From: JAAEUE01 sp039180225
GTDB lineage: Bacteria; Pseudomonadota; Alphaproteobacteria; Rhizobiales; CAJQND01
Reading direction: 5' to 3'
Length of the DNA stretch: 11,757 nucleotides
NCBI GenBank assembly: GCA_039180225.1
Contig: JBCDDQ010000148.1
Coordinates: forward strand, 1 to 11,757
Positions within the stretch are counted from its first letter, which is position 1. Each line of letters begins with the position of its first letter. Under the pieces are notes generated by a model. That model saw nothing but the letters and a program-made list of their open reading frames with translations. It did no database searches and was not told the DNA's origin. This document shows, one piece after another, positions 5,888 to 11,757 of this stretch. A program made the translations under genes and the position numbers.

Positions 5888-7003
5888 ATGATGAGTTCAG
5901 TTGTTGTGGATTCCGCCGACACGATGCCGAAGATTGACATTTCCATGGAAGGTCCGCGCCTGGCCAAACCGTCAGAAAATGCCAGTCCTGCGGCCATTGC
6001 CGGCTGGTGGCTGCACAATGAGCGCCATGAACGCGGCATCAGTCTGGCTGAGTTGGCGCTGGCCACGCGGATTGAGCCCGCCCACATCACGGCGCTGGAA
6101 TGCGGTTGGCTGAACAAGCTTCCCGAGCGCGGGCAAACCCTGGATATGGTGTGGGCCCTGGCGGATTATCTGAAACTGGAACCGGGTCCCTTATGCGCCC
6201 ACTACGGCAAGTTGCTGCCCCATAGCGCGGCCCCGCAACTGCCGGAGGCGCAAACCTCCATGTTTGGCGGCACGGGCATGATTTCCCGCTTCCCGCTGCC
6301 GAAAATCGCCACTGGCCACATGATCGGCGCGGTGTTCGCTTGTGTGGTGGCATTTGGTGGCTTCTCATTTGCTTTGTTCCCTGGTTCGTCTGAGACACCA
6401 GCCACCCAGGAGCTTGCCGGAGAAGTACCGATTGACCAGCTGATCACTGGCTCCATCCCCGCGGCCAAGGAAGCTGAACTTCCGAAGGCTGAAAAAAAGA
6501 TTGTGGTGCAATCTGAGCCCGTCAAGCTGGCGGCCAGCGAAGAACCGTTGGGTGATTTGACCGCGCTTATTGCCAAGACGGCTGCTGATCCCGTGGCTGG
6601 AGCATCCGACACCCCACCAGCGCCTGCGCAGAAGATCCAATCTTCCAAGAAGTCGGAAAAAGCGCAGAAAGTTGAGAAAGTCGACCTCACGCCGGCGCAA
6701 GAGGATGCCAGCGGTGGACGACTTTATGGCGCAAAGAACAAAGACTCTCGGCTGAAGATTGCGGCGAAATCCCGGGTTTGGGTGCGCATTGAAGACAAGA
6801 ACGGCAATGTTGTGCTGAATCAGACGCTGCTCTCCGGTGATGCATTCAAGGTGCCGAACCGGAAGGGCCTGGTGCTCATCGCCCGGGACGGCGGTGCGCT
6901 GACTTATGAGCTCGATGGTCAGAAGCATGGCGCCATCGGCACGCTGGGCGAGATCTTGGTGGGGCATCCGCTGGATCCTGAAAAGATCGGGCAGGCCGGT
7001 TAA
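5888..7003 (+). CDS. rodZ: RodZ-like protein: helix-turn-helix, one membrane segment, DUF4115 domain
   Basis: The protein has 371 residues and the three-part RodZ layout. A cytoplasmic Xre-like helix-turn-helix lies at about 36-107 (WWLHNERHERGISLAELAL, then TRIEPAHITALECG). A single hydrophobic segment lies at about 144-166 (MIGAVFACVVAFGGFSFALF). A linker rich in Pro, Ala, Lys and Glu follows (167-275). The last part is a DUF4115 domain at about 285-362 (SRVWVRIEDKNGNVVLNQTLLSGDAF). In RodZ the helix-turn-helix binds MreB and ties the cell-wall elongation machinery to the membrane, with the C-terminal domain outside. E. coli RodZ is 337 residues. Two adjacent ATG codons open the frame and no strong Shine-Dalgarno is seen, so the start could be 5888 or 5891. 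It lies 150 bp after ptsP and 52 bp before the TPR-GT pair. The gene name rests on domain order only. Confidence 0.82.
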   Translation: MMSSVVVDSADTMPKIDISMEGPRLAKPSENASPAAIAGWWLHNERHERGISLAELALATRIEPAHITALECGWLNKLPERGQTLDMVWALADYLKLEPGPLCAHYGKLLPHSAAPQLPEAQTSMFGGTGMISRFPLPKIATGHMIGAVFACVVAFGGFSFALFPGSSETPATQELAGEVPIDQLITGSIPAAKEAELPKAEKKIVVQSEPVKLAASEEPLGDLTALIAKTAADPVAGASDTPPAPAQKIQSSKKSEKAQKVEKVDLTPAQEDASGGRLYGAKNKDSRLKIAAKSRVWVRIEDKNGNVVLNQTLLSGDAFKVPNRKGLVLIARDGGALTYELDGQKHGAIGTLGEILVGHPLDPEKIGQAG

Positions 7004-7055
7004 GGCTCGCTCATCCCGCGAAACCGGACGCGCAGCCGCGCACCGCCAAGCGCTC

Positions 7056-8432
7056 ATGGATACGGCAACACACTTCAGTTCTCCGGCCCAGACGGTCTCC
7101 AAGGTTCCTGTTGGCGCTGGTTTGCGCGAGCTTGCCCACGTGGCGTGGGAACTGCACCAGAAGCGCATGTGGCCCCAGGCTGAGGCGATCTTCCGGTACA
7201 TTTTGGCGGAGAACCCCGACTATGTGCGGGCCCTCAATAATCTGAGTGTGGTGCGAGGCTGCCTGAATGATCTGGAAGAGGCAGAAGCGCTCGCGCGCCA
7301 AGCCATCGAGCTTGAGCCCGACAATCCGTCCTATCGCTCAAACCTGGCGACCACCCTGTTGGACACGGGCCGCTTCGATGAGGCGGAAGAGCAATATCGC
7401 AGAGTTTTGCAGCTGACGCCCGATGATGCGCACACCAACGCATCTCTCGGCATCCTGCTGCTCAGAACAGGCCGGTTTGATGAAGCCTGGCCCTTTTACG
7501 CCAAACGGAAGCGGCCGAAGCGCTTTAGCTATCTCAGCGCCGGGTTGCGTGCCTGGCAGGGCGAGACGTTGCGCGGCAAATCCATCGTGATCCTGAATGA
7601 GCAGGGATTGGGCGAGGAGTTCCAAGTGGCCCGGCTCTACACCCAACTCTTGGGGGAATGTGACGAGGTGACTGTGGTCTGTGACCCGCGGGTTCGGGTG
7701 CTTCTGGGCCGCTCGTTCCCGGCGCTGAGCGTTGTGTCCCACGACGATGCAGGAGCCATCAGTGAGGTGGTGGGCCAGGCAGATTACGTCTCCTATTTGA
7801 CCAATCTGATTGCCCAATTGGCTCCCGATGCAAAGCCTGATACAGAGCCGCGCGATTATCTATGCGCAGATCCCGATCGGGTGGCCCGCTTGCGCCGGAA
7901 ATACAAAGATGCCTATGGTGGCAGGCGGCTGATCGGGTTTTCCTGGGGGACATCCAGCAGCTTTAAACAGTCGGCCCGCACCATTTCGGTTGATCAATGG
8001 AAACCGCTGCTGGCCCGGGGCGACTGTCAGTTCATCTCCTTGCAATACAGCACCTCTGGACCGGTACTTGCCGAGTATGCCCGCAATTTGGGCGTCTCCA
8101 TTGCAGTGGACGAGACCATTGATGCCAAGGATGATCTTGATGGCCTGGCCGCCCAGATTGCCGCCCTGGATCAGGTGATCTCCATCGACAACACCACGGT
8201 GCACCTGGCCGCAGCTCTGGGCCAGCCCGTGTGGACCTTAATCATGAAGTATCCCCACTGGCTCTGGGGGCTAAAGGGAGAGCGTTCAAGCTGGTACCCC
8301 ACGATGCAGCTGTTCCGCCAGACACATAAGGATGATTGGACCAGTGTGCTGCAGGAGGTGGAGACCGAGCTGGAGGCGCTGATGGCCGATCTGCCCGAGA
8401 CGCACCATGATGAGGTGGCTCGTGCCGGATGA
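7056..8432 (+). CDS. TPR protein with C-terminal GT-B glycosyltransferase-like domain (paralogue 1)
   Basis: The protein has 458 residues. TPR helices fill about 25-150, with repeat signatures NNLSVVRGCLNDLEEAEALA, SNLATTLLDTGRFDEAEEQY and SLGILLLRTGRFDEAWPFY. Residues about 165-440 resemble the glycosyltransferase-like domain often found behind TPRs: GETLRGKSIVILNEQGLGEE (169-188), GFSWGTSSSFKQ (294-305), FISLQYST (326-333), ISIDNTTVHLAAALGQPVW (375-393) and SSWYPTMQLFRQ (411-422). This layout is shared with FlmG-type flagellin glycosyltransferases of Caulobacter, but no flagellar or sugar-nucleotide genes are here, so the substrate is unknown. No signal peptide is seen, so it is probably cytoplasmic. 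I chose the ATG at 7056 because the longer frame would overlap the RodZ gene. The ribosome site is weak. The next gene is a paralogue overlapping its 3' end. Confidence 0.8.
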   Translation: MDTATHFSSPAQTVSKVPVGAGLRELAHVAWELHQKRMWPQAEAIFRYILAENPDYVRALNNLSVVRGCLNDLEEAEALARQAIELEPDNPSYRSNLATTLLDTGRFDEAEEQYRRVLQLTPDDAHTNASLGILLLRTGRFDEAWPFYAKRKRPKRFSYLSAGLRAWQGETLRGKSIVILNEQGLGEEFQVARLYTQLLGECDEVTVVCDPRVRVLLGRSFPALSVVSHDDAGAISEVVGQADYVSYLTNLIAQLAPDAKPDTEPRDYLCADPDRVARLRRKYKDAYGGRRLIGFSWGTSSSFKQSARTISVDQWKPLLARGDCQFISLQYSTSGPVLAEYARNLGVSIAVDETIDAKDDLDGLAAQIAALDQVISIDNTTVHLAAALGQPVWTLIMKYPHWLWGLKGERSSWYPTMQLFRQTHKDDWTSVLQEVETELEALMADLPETHHDEVARAG

Positions 8433-10185
8433 ATCCCACACAGTGCTGGACCTCTTGCCTACGGCCAAGGACCTGTTGAGGCGGGGCATGTGGCCCCAGG
8501 CCGAAGTGCTCTATCGCCACATGGTGATGAAGGATCCCACTCAGGCCGAAGCGCTGAACGATCTCAGCGTCGTGCGCGCCTGCCAGGGCGCCTTGGTTGA
8601 GGCAGAAGAATTAGCGCGCCAGGCTGTGTTGATCAACTCAAAGAGCCCCGTATTCCGCACCAACCTCGCCAAACACCTGTTTGGGCTTGGACGGCTGGAT
8701 GAGGCCGAGAGCGAGGTTTATGTCGCGCTTGCACAAGATTGGCGTCATGCGGCGGCGATTGAGGCCCTGAACCTCATGCAAGAACGGCGCAAGATCGACG
8801 CGGCCGGTAGCGGCGAGCTGGCTGTGGCTGATCGCAAAGCCGTGTCGGCCCCTTACCGCGGCAAGTTGCGCAAAGCTGCCACACCAACGAAAGCGGTGCC
8901 CCAGCAGGTGTTGGATGAGGCGTATCAGCTGTTCTCAGAGCATGACTATGACGGGGCGCTTCACACGCTGCGAAGCTTGGAGGCCAACCACCCAGGCCAT
9001 CCTCTTGCGACACTTTGGACAGCGCTCTGTCATTTCCGCCAGAACGATTTGAAGCGGGCCCGGCGCTGGGCTGACAAAGCCGTTACGCTTGCACCCGGTG
9101 ACCATGGGCCTCGGCTGGCGCTGGGCCTCATATTGCAGGCTCAGCTTGAGTTTGCCGCCTCTGAAGAAGCCTTCCAGGCCGGCATGCAGCTGGCCCCGAA
9201 AAATGCAGATTTCCATAGCGCATTGGCCTTCCAGAAGCTGTTGGCCGGCGACTGGCCGGAAGGCTGGCATTTGTTTGACAAGGTCAGCCATGCTCTGACC
9301 AAACGCAGACTGGGTTTGGCGGACCCTTGGAAGGGCGAGCGGTTGGGTGGTGAAACCCTGCATCTGTGGGCGCTGGAGGGGGTCGGTGATTTCATGATGA
9401 TGGCGCGGCTCTTGCCGGAGATCGAAGCCCGCACCGGAAAGCTGGTGGTGGAGTGTGATCAGCGGCTCATTCCGCTGCTCAAACGAACACTCAGTTCAGC
9501 TGAGCTGATCGGACTGAGAGAGCAGGCTGGAAACGCTCCCCTCAAGTCCCTGGGCGCGGTTCAGTCAAGCGACCGGGCGGTTATCCGGCATCTTTCACCG
9601 GATCTTCATCCGGTAGACCTGGAGACCGGCTCCCTTCAGCCAGACCAGAAGAAGGTCAAAGAGCTTCGTAAGCGCTATAGAAAGCGCTTTGGCGGCCAGC
9701 GTCTTGTGGGCCTGTCCTGGTACACAACCAGCCCTGCGCAGGGACGGGCCCGATCTGTATTGCCTGGTGATTTGGCCCCTCTGGTGGCACAGCCAGGATG
9801 TCAGTTCATTGATCTGCAATATCGCGATCCCGCGCGACCTATGGATGACTATGAGCTTGGTTCCGGAAAAGTCTATCGGGATACGGACATTGATGCCCGG
9901 GACGACCTGGATGGTTTGGCGGCCCAGATGGCGGCCATGGATCTGGTGATTACGATAGACAATAGCGCAGCACATTTGGCCGGGGCGCTCGGCGTGCCGG
10001 CCTGGGTTCTGCTGCATCAGTTTCCCGATTGGCGCTGGGGGCTGCGCGGCGATTCCAGCGCTTGGTATCCCTCGCTGCGCCTGTTCCGCCAATCCAAACC
10101 GGGCAACTGGGCCGGCGTCATGGCGGACATGTGCAAGGAACTTGAGAGCTTTTGCGATGCCTCGCGTTTGCAACGCTCAGCGTAG
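8407..10185 (+). CDS. TPR protein with degenerate GT-B glycosyltransferase-like domain (paralogue 2)
   Basis: The protein has 592 residues and is a paralogue of the preceding gene. Residues 14-125 repeat its TPR block closely (RRGMWPQAEVLYRHM against QKRMWPQAEAIFRYI; LSVVRACQGALVEAEELARQ against LSVVRGCLNDLEEAEALARQ). A charged linker (about 128-165) and a second TPR block (166-300), absent from the first gene, follow. The GT-like domain is at about 305-585: GLSWYTTSPAQGRARS (435-450), QFIDLQYRD (466-474), VITIDNSAAHLAGALGVPAW (514-533) and SAWYPSLRLFRQ (551-562). The glycine-rich loop, NEQGLGEE in the first gene, is ALEGVGDF here (322-329), so catalysis may be lost. The ATG at 8407 overlaps the previous gene by 26 nt; an ATG at 8410 or a GTG at 8422 (with GAGG six nt upstream) is equally possible. 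Cytoplasmic; function unknown. Confidence 0.78.
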   Translation: MMRWLVPDESHTVLDLLPTAKDLLRRGMWPQAEVLYRHMVMKDPTQAEALNDLSVVRACQGALVEAEELARQAVLINSKSPVFRTNLAKHLFGLGRLDEAESEVYVALAQDWRHAAAIEALNLMQERRKIDAAGSGELAVADRKAVSAPYRGKLRKAATPTKAVPQQVLDEAYQLFSEHDYDGALHTLRSLEANHPGHPLATLWTALCHFRQNDLKRARRWADKAVTLAPGDHGPRLALGLILQAQLEFAASEEAFQAGMQLAPKNADFHSALAFQKLLAGDWPEGWHLFDKVSHALTKRRLGLADPWKGERLGGETLHLWALEGVGDFMMMARLLPEIEARTGKLVVECDQRLIPLLKRTLSSAELIGLREQAGNAPLKSLGAVQSSDRAVIRHLSPDLHPVDLETGSLQPDQKKVKELRKRYRKRFGGQRLVGLSWYTTSPAQGRARSVLPGDLAPLVAQPGCQFIDLQYRDPARPMDDYELGSGKVYRDTDIDARDDLDGLAAQMAAMDLVITIDNSAAHLAGALGVPAWVLLHQFPDWRWGLRGDSSAWYPSLRLFRQSKPGNWAGVMADMCKELESFCDASRLQRSA

Positions 10186-10230
10186 CTCACGTTTCGCGTG
10201 CAACCTGTGCTTGTTCGTATCGATGAAAAC

Positions 10231-10260
10231 TTGACATCGGTCTGCGCACATCCTGATACT
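10231..10260 (+). promoter_or_regulatory. Candidate promoter of the exported TPR gene
   Basis: A perfect TTGACA (10231-10236) is followed after 18 bp by GATACT (10255-10260), which matches TATAAT at 4 of 6 positions. It lies in the 192-bp gap after the second TPR-GT gene and would give a leader of about 110 nt. That leader contains a small hairpin (GTGGT 10308-10312 with ACCAC 10319-10323) and a repeated GTAGGTTG (10341-10348 and 10350-10357). Nothing else is seen in the gap. Confidence 0.45.
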
Positions 10261-10377
10261 GTTAGCTTGAATACTTGACGAATATTTTGCTAGGACAGTG
10301 GGGCGGGGTGGTTGAACGACCACATACCTGGTGATGCTGGGTAGGTTGTGTAGGTTGGGTTTGAGTTCGAGGCATCG

Positions 10378-11547
10378 ATGAGAAGAACGCTCCTGTTAGC
10401 AGGTGTATGCGTGCTGCTTGGCCTTTCGGCGCAACCCGCCTTGGCCAACAAGCTAGCTGATTGTGACGGCAGCCCCTCTGAACGGGGGATCCAAGGCTGC
10501 ACGCGCCTGATCGGCTCAGGCACCCTGGAAGTGCGGCTGCTTGCTGCGGCATACAACAATCGTGGGTTCTCTCAGCTTCAATTGGGCCGCTATGACGAGG
10601 CCATCGCCGACCTGGGTAAGGCCATTGAAATGAGCCCGGATTTCCACACGGCGTATCTGAACCGGGGTGCCGCGCTCGCGCGCGCAGGTCATATTGACCG
10701 TGCGCTCAAGGATTTCAGCGCGGTGGTCGGCCTGCGCCCGCAAGACCCTATCTCGCACATCAATCTCGGCAAGGCCCGTTTTATCAACGGGCAATATGAC
10801 CGCGCGATCGAGAGCTATAATGTGGCGATCAAGCTCGACCCCAAGATTGCCGACAGTTTTAATGGGCGCGCTGATGCAAAGTTCAAAAAGGGTGAGTTGG
10901 ACGCGGCGCTGAAGGATTATGACGAAGCTATTCGTCTCAGACCCAACTTTTCCCACGCCATCACCAACCGGGAGCTTGCACTCAAGAAGAAGACCGCCCT
11001 GGAGACTGAAAAGAAACGGGCAGAAGACCGCATCCAGAAGGAGCAGGCCGCAAAACGGGCAGCCGAACAGGCCGCAAAACGGGCAGCGCAGAACGCTCCA
11101 ACCGTGGGAGAACCGAAAACTGTTGAAGAAGCCTTGGACATCGGGCGGAAGTTCTTCAACCAGGGCCTCTATGAGAACGCGGCCTCAAGCTACACCAAGG
11201 CTATCCGGCTAGGCCCGCAGGTGGCCGCGGCCTATCTTGGCCGAGGCAATGCCTATGCACGCCAGGGCGACTATTATCAGGCCGTCAACGATTATAGCCA
11301 GGCGATCCGCCTGCGCCCCAACTACCCTGTGGCCCTGATCAACCGTGGTATTGCCTATTACCGGCTGGTGCAGTTCGAGCGGGCGATCCTGGACTTTGAT
11401 CGCGCCATCCTGCTGGACCCCGGGCTCACGCTGGCTCGGGAATCACGTGCTTTCGCCATGAAGCGCAAGGACGAGCAAGGCCGTGTGTCAGCCGGCCCCG
11501 CATCCAATTCCGCATCCACCCTTCGCCAGCAGACCACGCAGAACTAG
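10378..11547 (+). CDS. Exported tetratricopeptide repeat protein with coiled-coil linker
   Basis: The protein has 389 residues. A signal peptide (RRT, then hydrophobic LLLAGVCVLLGLS, then AQPALA) should be cut after A23, placing the protein in the periplasm. C29 and C41, in a CxnC arrangement before the first repeat, could form a disulfide. Four TPRs follow at about 57-192 (AAYNNRGFSQLQLGRYDEAI, TAYLNRGAALARAGHIDRAL, and so on). An Ala/Lys/Glu-rich segment at about 198-240 is probably a coiled coil or long helix. Three more TPRs sit at about 250-351 (AYLGRGNAYARQGDYYQAV, ALINRGIAYYRL). The Ser/Thr/Gln-rich tail is probably unstructured. TPRs bind proteins; no enzyme domain is present and the partner is unknown. 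The ATG at 10378 has GAGG five nt upstream. The TAG stop codon is part of the dispersed repeat at 11544-11577. Confidence 0.85.
   Translation: MRRTLLLAGVCVLLGLSAQPALANKLADCDGSPSERGIQGCTRLIGSGTLEVRLLAAAYNNRGFSQLQLGRYDEAIADLGKAIEMSPDFHTAYLNRGAALARAGHIDRALKDFSAVVGLRPQDPISHINLGKARFINGQYDRAIESYNVAIKLDPKIADSFNGRADAKFKKGELDAALKDYDEAIRLRPNFSHAITNRELALKKKTALETEKKRAEDRIQKEQAAKRAAEQAAKRAAQNAPTVGEPKTVEEALDIGRKFFNQGLYENAASSYTKAIRLGPQVAAAYLGRGNAYARQGDYYQAVNDYSQAIRLRPNYPVALINRGIAYYRLVQFERAILDFDRAILLDPGLTLARESRAFAMKRKDEQGRVSAGPASNSASTLRQQTTQN
11044..11091 (+). repeat. 24-bp in-frame tandem duplication in the TPR gene linker
   Basis: Two 24-bp units at 11044-11067 and 11068-11091 match at 21 of 24 positions, and their first 20 bases (CAGGCCGCAAAACGGGCAGC) are identical. 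They encode the doubled QAAKRAAE/QAAKRAAQ of the helical linker. Identity at every codon third position within those 20 bases points to a recent slippage duplication and not to convergent amino-acid choice. Lengthening by eight residues keeps the helix in frame. Confidence 0.85.
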
Positions 11548-11577
11548 AGCAGTTCTTTGTCATATGGAATCGCTTGA
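11544..11577 (+). repeat. Dispersed repeat core, right copy (overlaps stop codon)
   Basis: CTAGAGCAGTTCTTTGTC followed by ATATGGAATCGCTTGA matches the minus-strand copy at 127-160 at 32 of 34 positions. Its TAG (11545-11547) is the stop codon of the exported TPR gene. Beyond the core the two copies differ, although an 11-base string TCGCGCCTTGG occurs in both tails (95-105 and 11610-11620), in the opposite orientation relative to the core. Confidence 0.75.
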
Positions 11578-11673
11578 CCGGGTTTTCGCGTCTGCTGACG
11601 AGGCGCGGGTCGCGCCTTGGTCTGGCCGACCACACGCGGCCCGCAACGACGCTCAGCGGCCGCGAAAACCCGG
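11578..11673. repeat. 13-bp perfect inverted repeat enclosing a nested hairpin
   Basis: CCGGGTTTTCGCG (11578-11590) and CGCGAAAACCCGG (11661-11673) are perfect inverted arms 70 bp apart, with GCTGA continuing the match inside. Between them GGCGCG-GGT-CGCGCC (11602-11616) forms a tight 6-bp hairpin. The first arm begins directly after the 34-nt repeat core. The segment is non-coding and looks like the body of a small structured extragenic element. It could also stop transcription of the TPR gene, but it has no terminal T-run. Confidence 0.7.
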
Positions 11674-11703
11674 CCTTCGGTGGGCCAAATCAGCCCATCT
11701 CTA

Positions 11704-11735
11704 GGACAATCTCCGCTCTTCAGCGGAAATTGTCC
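11704..11735. repeat. 32-nt strong hairpin near the right edge
   Basis: GGACAAT (11704-11710) pairs with ATTGTCC (11729-11735), and inside it TCCGCT pairs with AGCGGA around a CTTC tetraloop, with a single C/A mismatch. That gives 13 base pairs in 32 nt. It is nearly symmetric on both strands and has no following T-run. It may be a separate small palindromic repeat or the end of the adjacent element. Confidence 0.65.
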
Positions 11736-11757
11736 CAGAGTATCGTCTGGACCGGGC

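Noticed and set aside
5888..6210. Reading the RodZ-like helix-turn-helix as a transcription factor
   Set aside because: The membrane segment and DUF4115 domain behind it fit RodZ, whose helix-turn-helix serves MreB binding in the known cases. DNA binding cannot be excluded but has no support here.
6906..7055. Longer start for the first TPR-GT gene, overlapping the RodZ-like gene
   Set aside because: The extra 50 residues are the out-of-frame reading of the conserved DUF4115 end and lack any TPR character.
11483..11704. Small plus-strand frame running from the TPR gene tail into the right-edge element
   Set aside because: It spans the repeat core and inverted repeats and has an Arg/Pro-rich random composition and no ribosome site.
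11750..11757. GACCGGGC at both ends of the window (1-8 and 11750-11757)
   Set aside because: It could hint at a circular or repeat-bounded contig, but eight bases are too few to support it and the window edges are arbitrary.
1..11757. CRISPR, tRNA, rRNA, IS element, phage or toxin-antitoxin module
   Set aside because: No regularly spaced repeats, cloverleaf, transposase, integrase or small paired genes were found on either strand.

Overview
The window looks like chromosomal core sequence from a GC-rich alphaproteobacterium. A ubiG gene diverges from an aspartokinase gene (lysC) that is followed by ptsP (enzyme I-Ntr). From memory this neighbourhood recurs across Alphaproteobacteria, as does a RodZ-like gene nearby. 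No phage, plasmid, IS, CRISPR, tRNA or rRNA signal was seen, and the species cannot be named from this.

Layout. On the minus strand, 157-1086 encodes a two-cysteine peroxiredoxin fused to a cyclic-nucleotide-binding domain, and 1225-1968 encodes UbiG. From 2124 everything is on the plus strand: lysC, ptsP, a RodZ-like membrane protein with a helix-turn-helix domain, two tandem paralogous TPR-glycosyltransferase-like genes (the second overlaps the end of the first), and an exported TPR protein with its own candidate promoter. No gap between genes exceeds 200 bp. The two window edges (1-156 and 11548-11757) are non-coding and hairpin-rich.

How the genes relate. UbiG (ubiquinone synthesis), LysC (entry to lysine, threonine and methionine) and PtsP (nitrogen phosphotransfer signalling) are housekeeping. 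The RodZ-like protein probably links the cell-shape skeleton to the membrane. The two TPR-GT genes may form a transcription unit with it; their substrate is unknown, and one may be a degenerate partner of the other.

Most worth a second look: (1) the peroxiredoxin-cNMP-domain fusion, which also has Val in place of the normally invariant active-site Pro; (2) a 34-nt near-identical sequence that supplies the TAG stop codon of both outermost genes in opposite orientation, followed in each case by a different hairpin-rich tail; (3) the tandem TPR-GT pair, whose nucleotide-sugar loops have diverged. I do not see a clearly new multi-gene system such as a defence island.
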